The position numbers and the translations under genes are program-made. A stretch of DNA of 64,000 nucleotides from Gordius sp. MW1 (Eukaryota > Nematomorpha > Gordioida > Gordea > Gordiidae): contig OZ038531.1 in NCBI GenBank assembly GCA_964036665.1, positions 20,686,324-20,750,323 on the forward strand. Direction: 5' to 3'. Shown here one piece after another: positions 34,565 to 45,620 of this stretch. The notes under the pieces were generated by a model that worked only from the letters and a program-made list of their open reading frames with translations, was not told the origin of the DNA and did no database searches. Within the stretch, counting starts at the first letter, position 1; each line of letters starts with the position of its first letter.

Positions 34565-35715
34565 GTGTTTCGATCTCGTCTCGTCTCGGTCTCGAAAACA
34601 AAATCTCGTCTCGGGAGCGATTAAGAAAATCTCGATCTCGTCTCGTCCCGGTCTAGAAAAATCTCGGTCTCGTCTCGTCTCGACGAGAATTCTCGTCTCG
34701 TCTCGACTTTTAAAAATAAAAATACGGAATAAAAATTTGTCGAGTGTTTTTTTAAAAATATTAAATCAGTGTAAAAAAATCCAAATGGTAAACTTTAATA
34801 TTTTTCGAAAATTTTAATACACAAACTTTTTAAAGATTTAGCGAGACAGGACTCTCATTGACAATAGAAAAATATGAATTAATTCATAAAGATAACATTT
34901 TATATGGAAAGTACAGGTTCGTGTATTTATTTTATATTGCATAATTATAGAAATTATAGTAAATTTGAATGCACCTACCAACCCTGTTTACAATATGAAC
35001 AGTAATGCATACGTCAAAACTATGTATTCACATAATGTCTTATTAAGGTTCAAAAATTTGGGAGGTATACTATTAGTTTAAGCATAAAAATAGTTAAAAA
35101 ACTTATGACTCAAGATTTAATCTATTACTGTGTCATTTAATATTTTAACTTTTGAAATCGTTAGGCGGGTGCTCAAAAACCTCGAGCCACCTTAGTTCAA
35201 GTTGTATAATTGTTCAAAGATTGAACACCAATTTATAATTAACGCATTATGCAGGATGAGAACTGCGAAATTCAAATATGCTTTAGTAATATTTACTATT
35301 CCATTAGAACTTATTCTAAGCCTAACATTTTCATTATAAAAGTATTCACAAATTCACATACCCTAAGGGTCAACCATATTTAGGTAAATCTAAATGATTG
35401 CCAAATTTTAATTTTTGCAAAGATGTATAAAATTTACTACACTTAAAATTTTTTTGTATATCAAATATATTTCATACATATTGATTTACACTTATTACCT
35501 TAAATGTATCATGCAAATTAAAATAATCAGTAATTTACTAAAATTTACGATCAATAAAAAGTCGAGATCTCGCCGAAAAAATCTCGTCTCGTCTCGTCTC
35601 GTCTCGACATCAAAACTCTCGTCTCGATCTCGACTCCCTTTTCCGAATTCTCGTCTCGTCTCGTCTCGGTTTTTCGAGACGAGACGAGACGAGACCGAGA
35701 TTTTTCTCTGTTTTT
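34565..35715. mobile_element. Element with (GAGAC)n arrays at both ends, inside BEL pol
   Basis: It starts in TAGTGTTTCGATCTCGTCTC and ends in GAGACGAGACGAGACCGAGA. The right end holds a near-perfect hairpin (CTCGTCTCGTCTCGTCTCGG, a T-run, then the complement) at 35649-35700. The middle ~850 bp is AT-rich without a gene. On both sides BEL pol resumes (FGWIISGP before; QTCNLSTQLLNEQLTNFW after), so it is an insertion. Exact ends and target duplication cannot be fixed because of the repeats. Confidence 0.65.
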
Positions 35716-36425
35716 CCGCATTTTTAATCCATGGAATGCTAAAGTTACACAAACATGCAATTTGTCCACTCAACTATTAAATGAGCAACTAACTAATTTT
35801 TGGGAAATTGAAGAGATAACCCAACCAGTTCAGTACTCCAATGAAGAGCATCAATGTGAAGAGATATTCAAGGCTACTCACAGACGGAATTTATATGGCA
35901 GATATTGTTGACCTACCACTAAAGGATCAGGTTAAAAAATTGGAAAATTCTTACAAACAAGCTTTCATCCGATTTCAATCTCTTGAAAATAAGATGTTGC
36001 GGAACCCTGAACTAAGACGTGATTACACGAGTTTTATCCATGAATATCAACGTTTGGGCCACCTAGCCCCCACCTGAAACGAAATTACAAGATTTACCTG
36101 TTTTTTGTCTGCCGCATCACGCCATATTCAAGATGGACAGCCTCACTACAAAATTGCGGGTAGTCTTTGACGGATCCGCTAAATCAACTTCTGGACTATC
36201 ATTAAATGACACTCTGCTGGTTGGTCCTAAGATTCAGCAGGACTTAATATCAATAATATTAAGGTTTTGTAGTCACAATATCGCAATAACAGCTGACATC
36301 GAAAAAATGTACAGACAGATATTGATTAATCCAGCACATACTCAATTGCAGAGAATACTGTGGCGAGATGAAATATCACATCCGGTTCAAGCCTTTGACT
36401 TACTACAGTTAGTCTTTACTTAGTC
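35716..36425 (+). pseudogene. BEL reverse transcriptase, N-terminal part
   Basis: TNFWEIEEI (35790), QAFIRFQSLENKMLRNPELR, and then KLRVVFDGSAKSTSGLSLND and HNIAITADIEKMYRQILINP are conserved BEL RT blocks. The sequence stops just before the second half of the palm; the YxDD box is deleted. Confidence 0.85.
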
Positions 36426-36439
36426 CCAGCAACCACGAA

Positions 36440-36940
36440 AAAATAAAGTTGAAACTATCAGAACAGGGCATTAATTGGCACTTTATTCCACCAAGAGCAC
36501 CTCATTTTGGTGGTTTCTGGGAAGCAGCCGTCAAATCTACCAAACATCATTTGAGAAGAGTATTGGGTCAAGCCCTATTAACTTATGAGAAAATCACCAC
36601 AATTTTGATTCAAATCGAAGCCATTATTAATTCAAGACCTCTTACACAATTGTCAGAAGATCCAAATGACTTATCATGCTTAACTCCCGCGCATTTTTTG
36701 ATTGGCTCTTCTTTCACTTCTATCTCTGAACCTAATTGGACAACTGCAAAATTGAATACCTTATCTCGATGGCAGCACACAGAATTATTACGACAGCAAT
36801 TTTTGCGTCGATGGTCAAGGGAGTATTTAAATCAATTTCAGATGCGTAAAAAATGGAAAAAACCAGTTCAGAATGTAAAGGTCGGTCAGTTGGTAATAAT
36901 TAAGGAGGATAATACGCCATTCTCAAGTGGCCTTTAGCCC
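36440..36940 (+). pseudogene. BEL integrase, C-terminal part
   Basis: Contains NWHFIPPRAPHFGGFWEAAV, IEAIINSRPLTQLSEDPND and LTPAHFLIGSSF, then the tail RWSREYLNQFQMRKKW. RNase H, the integrase zinc domain and the first catalytic acids are gone, because the RT and integrase parts are joined by a deletion near 36422. Confidence 0.85.
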
Positions 36941-37108
36941 GTATTCAAGATATTCACCCAGGCTCCGATGGAGTAACTAGAGTAGTTACTTTATGAACAT
37001 CTGGTTTGATCAAAAGTTCATTAACAAGACTGCATGTATTACCTATCGATGATATTCTTCACGGATCTACCAATGGATGATAGTACTTTCAACGGGGGGG
37101 GGGCAGAA

Positions 37109-37391
37109 TGTTAACACATAACATTGAGACAGACATTCATTTGACATTTTTCAATTTCTAGAACAGACACGTAATAGAGTGATATTCACACATAACAAAG
37201 TGATATTCACACATCACACATAACAAAGTGAGATTCACACATTCACACATAACAAAGGGAGATTCACACATTCACACATAACAAAATTAGATAACACACA
37301 GATTCTTCATATATTTTACATATTATATAATTATATTTCATTATACATATTTTTAGTATATTCAATAAAACTCCCATAATTTACATATACA
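37109..37391 (+). repeat. BEL 3' LTR
   Basis: Same ends as the 5' LTR. It is 38 bp shorter, owing mainly to fewer internal TTCACACATAACAAAGTGAG units. Confidence 0.9.
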
Positions 37392-37419
37392 GAATTGAAG
37401 TTTCATATAGGTGTGGGTG

Positions 37420-37568
37420 AATTTGCAATGAGGTTATATTTGTGCACAAAATATAAGAAATATCCACCTTTCGATTTTTGGCCAATTATAAAAGAGTGTC
37501 TGAATTTGCAATGAGGTAATATTTGTATGCACAAAATATAAGAAATATCCACCTTCAGATTTTTGGCC
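37420..37568. repeat. Two tandem copies of a ~78-bp unit
   Basis: GAATTTGCAATGAGGT(T/A)ATATTTGT...AAATATAAGAAATATCCACCTT(T/C) and ATTTTTGGCC occur twice. Probably 5' leader repeats of the minus-strand LINE. Confidence 0.6.
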
Positions 37569-38445
37569 TGTGGTAGTCGAAAGAACTAATCCCCTAAACC
37601 AACCCGTCCCTCTGCATTTCTCAGTTGTTATAAGCATGGACGGAGTGCCTCGTATTATACACTTTATAGAGGCAGCGTTACTGATAAAAGGTCCACAGTT
37701 GCTTAGTGGCGGGCGCAATCGACGGCGTACGAGAGGCACCCGTAGGGGTCGTTGTGAGACGTGCCAGAGATGGCATGGGTTACCGATGTGTGCGCGTCTT
37801 GATAACTAGAGAGACCCACGAATGCGGTGCAACCGTTACTCACGACCAGCGGGGTCTTAATACCACTGTTGGCGGCTTTAACCCTCACGGGTGATCCGCA
37901 GGGGTAGATTTGTTTTTGGGAAAAGGGGTAGGTGTGGTATATAAATTTCCCCCCCCCGCGCTTACTTCTAGTTTTATTACTCCTTGCACTTAGAAAATTC
38001 ATTTATGTTGGAATTTTGCCAAGTGGTTTATTCTTCACTCGTTTCTAAAATTTAAAAATAGTTTTATTGTTTACCATAGTTTTATTGCTTGTCATAAATT
38101 TATACCAATCAAGATGATTTTGTTAGTTGTTCCACATCGCGCTTGTGCGCTATTGTTGTTTACCTGATTCATCATTTGTACCAATACGCTCATCATTATT
38201 GTACCCGTCCGCTTATTGTTGTCGTTATCAATACGCTTATGTTTATTGTGCGCTATCATCCATCATTATTATCGTAGCTTTATTAAGCAGCGTTCGAACA
38301 CATATCTCAGTCTTGGTCTTAGTTTTAATAAATTCGTGAATTGGAAATATTAATAAATTCTTATAGAAGTGTTAATTAATTCTTGAATAAAATTTATCTT
38401 GCGGATTATATGCTTATTGTCATCCTGTGAAGCCCTACATATTAT
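37569..38445 (+). repeat. LTR-like block (possible solo LTR)
   Basis: Starts TGTGGTAGTCGAAAGAAC and ends GAAGCCCTACA. It contains TATATAAATTTC (37937) and several AATAAA motifs, and it separates two parts of the sequence ATTTTTGGCC / CCAATTATAAAAG that are contiguous in the preceding tandem repeat. GC content is clearly above the surroundings. A perfect target duplication is not visible. Overlapping ~70-100-codon ORFs (arginine-rich) have no recognised domain. Confidence 0.45.
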
Positions 38446-38553
38446 AACCAATTATAAAAGAATGTCTTTCCAAAAGAATAGTTAGGTGTCTTTCTTGGTT
38501 ATTCCTCAAACTTGATTGAAAAGAATGCACGAAAACATTTTATTAGATTGATC

Positions 38554-38760
38554 TAGTGATGATCAAAACCTAGGTTTTGATCAGGCAACCTGAGGGTTCA
38601 GGTTAAGGTTTTCAAAAACCTGATAAGGTTTCTTAAACACCCGAACCTTAACCTGAGGTTCATCCCGAAAATCAACCTGAAAAACCTTCAGGTCAATTTT
38701 ACACCCAACCTGAAAACCCAGGTTGACCTCAGGTTAACCTGGAAAATTCTTGTTTTTATA
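38554..38760 (+). repeat. Solo end of a second hAT-like element
   Basis: TAGTGATGATCAAAACCTAG leads into dense AACCTGA/TCAGGTT repeats, the same architecture as the large hAT's termini but a different sequence. No partner end is seen in the window. Confidence 0.45.
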
Positions 38761-39379
38761 TGATATATATAAGTATAAATGTGGTATTTTATTTTAAATA
38801 TTTTCCCTTTTCAAGATGCATTAAACTTCTTAAATATTTACAATTTTAAATGAAAGAAAAATAGTATTTTGTTATTATTTAAAAAAAAATTAAGATTTTT
38901 TCAATATACAAATGATTTAAATATTTACCATGTATATTTGGTAAATGCGGCATCTATATTTTAACAAATTTTCATAAAGCGCTATGCAGCATAGCATACC
39001 CTACCCAGCCCCATAATTTTATCACACACCATACACTAAAATGCTATACTATGCTGCATAGTATATGGATGCAATGCTAACCTCGAAACCCTTCACAGTT
39101 TATCCCTCAAATGATCTGCTATCATCATTACTACTAATCAAACTGAATCTTCTACTAAATTACCTGGAAACTCTTCACAAACACACAAATAATGAAAACA
39201 ATCAACCCAATTAATTACATCACAACTTATTATTCAAAGCATACTGAATCCTCCATTAATTAACCTCGAAACCCTTCACAGTATTTCAATTATTTATACA
39301 TCTCTTATCACTACTTTATTAACTTCAATATTTTTTCATTTTTTTTCTTTTTTAATCAACACATATTTAGACCTAAAGT
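38761..39379. other. AT-rich spacer
   Basis: No coding frame. Contains an inverted pair TATGCAGCATAGCATA / TATACTATGCTGCATAGTAT near 38990 and 39045. Confidence 0.4.
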
Positions 39380-39945
39380 TAAATCCCCAAACATTCAAAT
39401 TATATACATAGGAATCTTTTAACATAATTAGAACCAACCTTTACAATGTGCAATCTCATATCTTTTCAAAATAATTTATCGAAACAAGGTAACAAAAACT
39501 TTTTTTTTCTTCTATAAAACAAAATCAATGCTCCTCACTCTATCCTTAAGTTTTTCCCCTTTTTTTTCAACTCATATTTAGATCTAAAGTTAAAAACCCA
39601 ACAGTAAAAATTATATATAATATTTGGCAACTTTTAACATAATTAGAACCAACCTTTTCAATATGCAATCTCATATCTTTTACAAAATAATTCATCTAAT
39701 CAAGGTAACAAACTTATTAGGCAACTAGTAACATAATTAGAACCAACCTTTACAATATGGAATTTCTTCTCTTTTACAAATAATTTATCTAATCAAGGTA
39801 ACAGAAATTAATTTTTTTTTCTTTAAAACAACATCAATGCTCCCCCACTATATCCTTAATTTTTCCCGTATCCTTCCACTATCTACAATATATCTATGTC
39901 TTTTTCTTATATGTAAGCTGTTACATTACTATTTCTCCATATTGA
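39380..39945 (+). repeat. 5' UTR tandem repeats of the plus-strand LINE
   Basis: AACATAATTAGAACCAACCT and T(T/C)ACAATATGCAATCTCATATC recur at about 39425, 39640 and 39728, with ATTTAGA(T/C)CTAAAGTTAAA between. Comparable leader repeats occur ahead of the LINE at 57565. Confidence 0.7.
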
Positions 39946-42751
39946 CATGCCTACCACAAATTGCCCTCTTGCAATAAGACTTTTACACTCACTAAAGCTG
40001 GCAAATTTCTCATCCATGGTCCCCGTGATAACCGTTGCCCATTATCAAACTCATTTCCCTCAAGTACATCAACAATCTCCAGTAGCAGTTTAACAGCCAC
40101 CACAAGGCAACCCCCGAGCACGTGCTTGCTCCTGAGAATCCCCCGAAACAAAATGACTCTTCTTGGGCTAGCCAAATAATAAGCCTCCAAAAACCTAACC
40201 ATCTCTAGGATTCCCAGAGGTGCCCGAGAATGTTTTAATACTCTCCTAAACCAAATTATTACCTCAATCATACACAACCCTGCCAATCATAAGAATTGGG
40301 AAAGCCTCTTTAACCTTAGTTTTCACACTCTAGCCATCCCCAACCCTGCTACAATGCACCTCTCAAAAGACTTTAAAGCATCAATTTTGGAATTCGATCT
40401 CCTTAATCCCTTGAAACCACCCTTGAAGCACAACCATCACCCAGTTGACAACAAAGCTAAAAGGATAGCCAACAAAATCAACAACATGTAAATCCGTTCT
40501 GCGCTTAAAATCCTGGAATCGGATGACTCAATAGCGCCAATTACCAATACCGCCTTCGACCTCCTCCAGCAAAAACACCCCGAAGGTCATCCATTACCGC
40601 CTAACCTCCTAAACGTCTCAGAAATTCCCCTCATGGACTTCACTCTCCAAGAAGTAGCCGAAGCTCTTTTGTCTTTCAAAAAAGACTCGGCCGGGGGCCT
40701 CGATGGTATACGACCAATTTACCTTCAGGACCTCATCAAACCTCAACTTAGCGGCTCACATGCTCTCCTAGCCAACTTAACCAACCTTTGTAACATAATA
40801 AGGCGGGGACATTTTCCTTCTGAAATAGTTCCTCTCCTATTTGGTGGAAAACTGATTGCTTTTAAGAAACCAGATGGTTCGACCCATTGTTGTTGGATCA
40901 GTCCTCCGACGCATGGTTTCCAAAATAATAACCTCTCGAATCCGTTCACCTTTAACCTCTTCTATCCTCCCAAACCAACTTGGTTTTGGCGTGAAAGGAG
41001 GATGCGAGGCTGCTTCCCATGTAGCTCGAACATTTCTTGAGTCTTCTTCATCAAATGACCTCCTGGTGAAACTCGATTTTAAAAACGCCTTTAACAGCGT
41101 AAACCGAGCAGCCTTTATTGAACCGTTCATACAACAATTTTCGGAATTCCATCAGTTTCTGTTAAATAGCTATGGGAACCCAACGTATCTAATCTTTGGG
41201 GACCAAATAATCAAATCATCCCAAGGGATCCAACAAGGAGATCCTTTGGGCCCGGCCCTTTGCTGCTTGGCGATTCAAACCATCATTGATAAACTCTCCT
41301 CCCTAGGAGCCTTCTCATGTAATTTATGGTACCTTGATGACGGATTCCTGGTCGGCCCAGCCGAAGCAGTCCGAAAAATCTCACAGATCATCAATGGCTT
41401 CGCAGACAATGTATCACTCAGCCTAAACACATTGAAATGTGAGATCTTCACCAAAGATCTCACAATCGACAAACTCTCCCTCCCATTCCCAGTCATATCA
41501 AGAGATGACTTTCATTACTTAGGCGCTCCCATTGGAGGCGTCAAAACAACTGAAACATTCTTAGAGCATTTCCGACTTCATTGACTACATAACCCACACC
41601 CTGGAGCGTCTTACTCCCCACCATGCCTTTTTCCTCTTAAAAAACTTCCTCTTAATACCCAAAATTAACTATGCATTCCGCGTTTCGCCCGTCTTCTTAG
41701 CCGTTAACCTACTCCACGCGATGGAAAAAAATCCAATTGCTAGTCGAAAGGTGCCTAAACCTTAAATTTAGCCCTCTCCAATGGCTCCAAGCCACCCTTC
41801 CCTCCAAGAGTGGTGGTATAGGCATCCGACCCCCTCCCCCCTTCCCCATCTACTTTCACTAGCAGGGTTCATTTCATCCCGTTTATCAACGGATGAGTTA
41901 ATCAAGCAAATCACTCAAACCCAAGACCCGCACCTCGACAGCGCCCTTCAGGCGTGGGAAGACCTCAAACTTGATCCTGCAACTCACCCAAATGGAACCA
42001 CCCAAAAGGAATTGGACTTACCACTGATAGCACGTTCCGTAGCTTACCTCACTTCGAACAACCTATCTCTGGGAAATCTCCACTTCAATTGGGCATCCTC
42101 CGGGGGTTACAAATGGCTCAAGGCCCTACAAAGCCAAAACCTAGGGTTACACCTGTCGGGCGAAGAACTCCGAATAGCAGAAGGCCTACGCCTCGGCTGC
42201 AACATTGTGTCCCATTCAACTGCGACCTCTGTCGCCAACCCGTTCTAGCAAACGGCCATCATCCTCTACACTGCCAATACAGCAAGGGGCGGCATCCCCA
42301 CCATGCCACAATAAATAAAATAATCGGACAATCTTTGAAGAAAGCCGGCTTTCCCAATACAATAGAACCCACTGGCCTAAGCTCCACTGACGGGAAAAGA
42401 CCCGATGGAGTAACAATCATTCCGTGGGCTCGTGGCCTAAACGCCTGCTGGGACTTCACTGCAGTGGACGTATTCGCCAAATCTAACGCCTCTCCCGACC
42501 TTATCTCTTCTACTGAGAGAAAGAAAGAGGATAAATACAAATACCTAAGCAATATTATTTTCATACCAGTAGTAGCTACGACCCTCGGTAACTTAGGTCC
42601 CGAGGGCAGCCAATTCCTAAAACAAATTTCAAAATCTATAACTTCCATTACTCACGATCCCAAAGAATACTTTTTTATCAGGCAAAAGATCACAATGGAA
42701 ATCGTTAAATCCAACACGATTTCCATACACGGATCAATGCCATCCGTTTAG
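39946..42751 (+). pseudogene. R2-type (RLE) LINE, plus strand, decayed but nearly complete
   Basis: N-terminal zinc motif LPSCNKTF..LIHGPRDNRC (first Cys decayed). The RT core has DSAGGLDGIRPIYLQDLI, LGFGVKGGCEAASHVARTFL and LLVKLDFKNAFNSVNRAAFI. Then come SSQGIQQGDPLGPALCCLAI and YLDDGFLVGPAEA with the catalytic pair intact, and SLNTLKCEIF. The thumb is followed by a CDLCRQPVLANGHHPLHC zinc motif and KRPDGVTIIPWA..CWDFTAVDVF, the endonuclease RPD and DV pair. Frames shift near 40880, 41590 and 42250. Intact RT motifs but multiple frame breaks; no longer autonomous. Ends at TAG 42749-42751. Confidence 0.88.
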
Positions 42752-42952
42752 TTATAGCGCGTTTTTACATTTTTTAGTCGTGTATGTAATTTTTTTTTAT
42801 AAGAAAATAAACTAAATTTTTCTTATATTACTCCTTTTTGTCCATAAAAGAACTATTAAAAAATACAAGGTGTGTATATCACAGAATACCATAGATAAGC
42901 AGGGAATTTGAAAAATGTTATAAAAATATAACACAATGTAGATGGCAGCATA

Positions 42953-43255
42953 TTCTTAAATACACATGCATTGATTCTATCAAATAAAATGTTAATTTAA
43001 TAAAGAGTAAAAGTATTTAGAACATACGTAATTTGCTATTAAAATAAATTTATTTGAACTATTTTTAATATATATATACTTAATAATTTTTATTTGTTAG
43101 AGACTATAATTTAGTTGTAAATTAAGATATAAAAAATGAAGTATGCTTGTTGAAACCTCGAGGTGACCTGAAGGTGGACCTGAGGTTTTAAGGTCCTTAA
43201 AACCTCGAACCTAATTTTGAGGTTAAGGTTTATAAAACCTCATTCCCCACCTCTA
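42953..43255 (-). repeat. hAT right terminal inverted repeat
   Basis: Reverse complement begins TAGAGGTGGGGAATGAGG and matches 28490-28867 through TTTCAACAAGCATACTTCAT and ATAGTTCAAATAAATTTATT to TGCATGTGTATTTAAGAA. Confidence 0.85.
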
Positions 43256-43263
43256 ATTACAGG
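43256..43263. repeat. 8-bp target site duplication, right (ATTACAGG)
   Basis: Perfect match to 28482-28489; Helitron coding sequence resumes immediately after. Confidence 0.9.
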
Positions 43264-44100
43264 AGCCGAAACAAACAAGAAGGTTAGCTAGATTTTTATG
43301 CATATCGTTTGATGATTAGACGCGGTCAAGACAACGTGATACTACGCTGTCGTGAGCTTTGCCAACAATTCAAGGTCGACATGTGTGAAGTTAGAGGGCG
43401 AACGTCTACGATACTCAGGATATAACTAACAGAAACTGCGTGCGGAAGAATATATCACTTACGAGACGCTATCGCGAACAACGCCGACACTGCTGAAATT
43501 GGTAACTCTATCATTCTACCATCATTGTACGTAGGTAGTCCACGTCACATGCAAGAATACATACAAGATGCTATGGCTATCGTACGCGAATCGGGACGAC
43601 CATGTTTTTTTTATCACGTTTACATGTAATCCAAAATAGCATGAGATACATCGCTGCTATTACCAGGACAAAATGCAATACATCGTCATGACATAACGGC
43701 AGGGGTGTTTAAGCAAAAATTAAAGTCTTTCACTAATTTCATTACAAAATTCCATATATTTGGCCCTGCACATTGCTCGATGTATTGGGTTGAGTGGCAA
43801 AAGCGAGGATTACCTCACCTTTTAATTTGGCTCGTCGACAAAATACGTCCTGCCTGAAGACAGTGATAGTTTAATTTCTGCAGAAATTTCAAATCCGTCT
43901 ACTGATAAGTTATTGTTTGATATTGTTATTACAAACATGATTCATGGCCCATGTGGATATTTTAATCGACATCGCCGTCGTGTATATATAGTGAATCCAA
44001 GGCAGACTGAGTCTTTCAACTGCAGACTGAGTCTTTCAACTGCGACTATTGTTGGTTATTGGCACCGGCTCATTGTTATTTCACGATATATGTAAAGTAA
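43264..44100 (+). pseudogene. Helitron Rep domain remnant
   Basis: Pieces in several frames match the Helitron Rep: AYRLMIRRGQDNVILRCREL, EEYIHLRDAIANN, GNSIILPS, SPRHMQEYIQDAMAIVRE, and VEWQKRGLPH followed by LIWLVDKIRPA and NMIHGPCGYFNRH. The HUH region PHAHILIW has become PHLLIW, losing the second His. A short internal duplication (CAGACTGAGTCTTTCAACTG twice) is at 44004-44041. Confidence 0.8.
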
Positions 44101-44483
44101 ATGAACAACAGTATCTAGCGTATAAAGATGCATGCCTTACATTAGGCTTGCTAGAAGACGACAACCATCGGAACAGTATTCTTACTCAAGCAGCATTATA
44201 CAAATTCGTCTACTATTCGCTATAATATTGACTGCATGTTTCCCACCCCGAGCACAAACGTTGTATAATAAGCAAAGATTCAATGACTGATCGACATCCT
44301 TCAAGGTGCAACGATATAACGTTATTATTAGCGACGCAATGTATAATGAAGCTTTTTGATGGCTATAGGATCTTTGCATTGTCATTGCCATTTTAAAATT
44401 AGTCTGTGAGTTAACCAAATCGATGTACATCTGATTTACTCAACACTGATAAGAGTCTTGAACTGCAGTACAATACTTTAGAA

Positions 44484-44985
44484 ATGGCAGCGATTGTCAT
44501 TCTCAATGTCCCACCACTAACCCATGAACAAAAAATCATTTACGACCGCATTATGCTTATAGTTTCGACAGGACAAGGGTTTTTTTTGGATGCATCAGGT
44601 GGGACTGGCAAAACATTTCTCATTTCGATAATTCTTGCCGGGATACGATACAAGAATGGCATCGCATTGGCCGTGTCATTAATTATTAATAAAAAACGCG
44701 AATACAGCATGGAATGGCAAGTTCCCAGGCGAACATATATGCTGCCACGAATCCCTATGATTACCACATATGTGCCTTTTTTAATTCAAACGCATTAAAT
44801 TTCCAATTAGGTTGGCAGTCGCAATGACATCAATAAGGCGCAAGGCCAAACGAATTTGTAGTTTAGATATTGCCACACCATGCTTTTCTCACGGACTATG
44901 TGGCATGTTCACGCGTGTGTAAACCATCCAGTTTGTGTGTTGACTTAAGACGGACCACCCAAAAATATTATATTCTTTATCGCAC
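44484..44985 (+). pseudogene. Helitron helicase remnant
   Basis: LTHEQKIIYDRIMLI, then FFLDASGGTGKTFLIS with an intact Walker A, open the PIF1-like helicase. After about 100 codons the sequence jumps to DINKAQGQT...YVACSRV (motifs V/VI), with frameshifts. The central helicase motifs are deleted. Confidence 0.85.
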
Positions 44986-45283
44986 TTCGAAATTGATGAT
45001 GAATTATTTTTTAATCGTCATAATTTGATGTATATATAGGTATCAAAAATGATTTAATAAAGTATAAAGAATAAAATTATGTGATTAGTGTATTATCATT
45101 TTATAGGCCAACATTGTCACAACGCTCCATTCCTATTTTAATCATAACCACATACCTATACACTGATAGTATATTCTGGAAATAAGCTGATCCAAATTTT
45201 TTCATATATTTTCTATTGATAGGTACCAATTATTTAACCAAATTATAACTAAGCCAAATCAACGCTTGGCCGGGCACAGCTAG

Positions 45284-45612
45284 TAAATACAATTCCATAT
45301 TTAATAAGACAAATTTATTTATTATATAATTTTATAGCTACATAAAGTTTATTAAGTTTATTGTGATATAAATTATTAGTTTTGCCATTAGAGCATTAAT
45401 AATTTATTATTATTTAATATTTACACAATTCTAAATTTAATAACACAAGTTTATTTGTTATATAAAATTTAATATATTTATATATTTATTTACAATTAAT
45501 TTAGTATTATATTTCTCATATAAACGTAATTGACGAGTGTCAAAATAGCATACTATATCTGTCAGTTGATACTGATAGTGATTGGCATGCTAAAGTATTT
45601 TTATCTCGTTGA
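45284..45612. other. AT-rich flank of the Helitron
   Basis: Low-complexity A/T sequence; nothing recognised. Confidence 0.4.
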
Positions 45613-45620
45613 CTCTAAAC

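Larger units (their letters stand above)
32561..37391 (+). mobile_element. BEL/Pao LTR retrotransposon with a nested insertion
   Basis: LTRs are 32561-32881 and 37109-37391, starting TGTTAACACATAACATTGAG and ending TTACATATACA. The 5-bp duplication GAATT flanks the element (32556-32560 and 37392-37396). A TTTTGTCCTTCGAGCC leader follows the 5' LTR and a G-run purine tract (GGGGGGGGGGCAGAA) precedes the 3' LTR. Coding remnants follow the order gag, protease, RT, integrase. The pol gene lost a large central piece and is interrupted by a GAGAC-end element at about 34565-35715. Confidence 0.9.
28490..43255. mobile_element. 14.8-kb hAT-like element with long inverted termini, filled by other elements
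   Basis: TAGTGGTGGGGAGAACCT begins the element; TCCCCACCTCTA ends it (reverse complement TAGAGGTGGGGA). An 8-bp duplication and TAG..GGTGG termini are hAT hallmarks. Inverted repeats extend 303-378 bp. No hAT transposase is seen inside. The interior contains two R2-type LINEs, a BEL/Pao element, an LTR-like block and another hAT-like end. So it was probably a short non-autonomous element that then served as a target. Confidence 0.8.
26876..45283 (+). mobile_element. Helitron split by a 14.8-kb insertion
   Basis: The 5' end is A|TCTAATATATGAAGTT followed by ACTCCTCCGAAACGGCTGGA, a standard Helitron leader. The 3' end is TTGGCCGGGCACAGCTAG|T, with a GC hairpin followed by CTAG at 45280-45283. 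The insertion 28490-43255 plus its 8-bp duplication splits the Rep coding region. Removing it leaves about 3.6 kb. Coding remnants are listed separately; both Rep and helicase are defective. Confidence 0.85.

Noticed and set aside
37434..38002. Arginine-rich ORFs of 60-100 codons in the LTR-like block
   Set aside because: Overlapping on both strands in a GC-rich, LTR-like region; no domain recognised.
38980..39070. Inverted TATGCAGCATAGCATA pair as a small MITE
   Set aside because: Short arms, no target duplication and no second copy seen.
40743..41130. Minus-strand ORFs overlapping the plus-strand LINE
   Set aside because: Shadows of the RT reading frame; the plus strand contains all conserved RT motifs.
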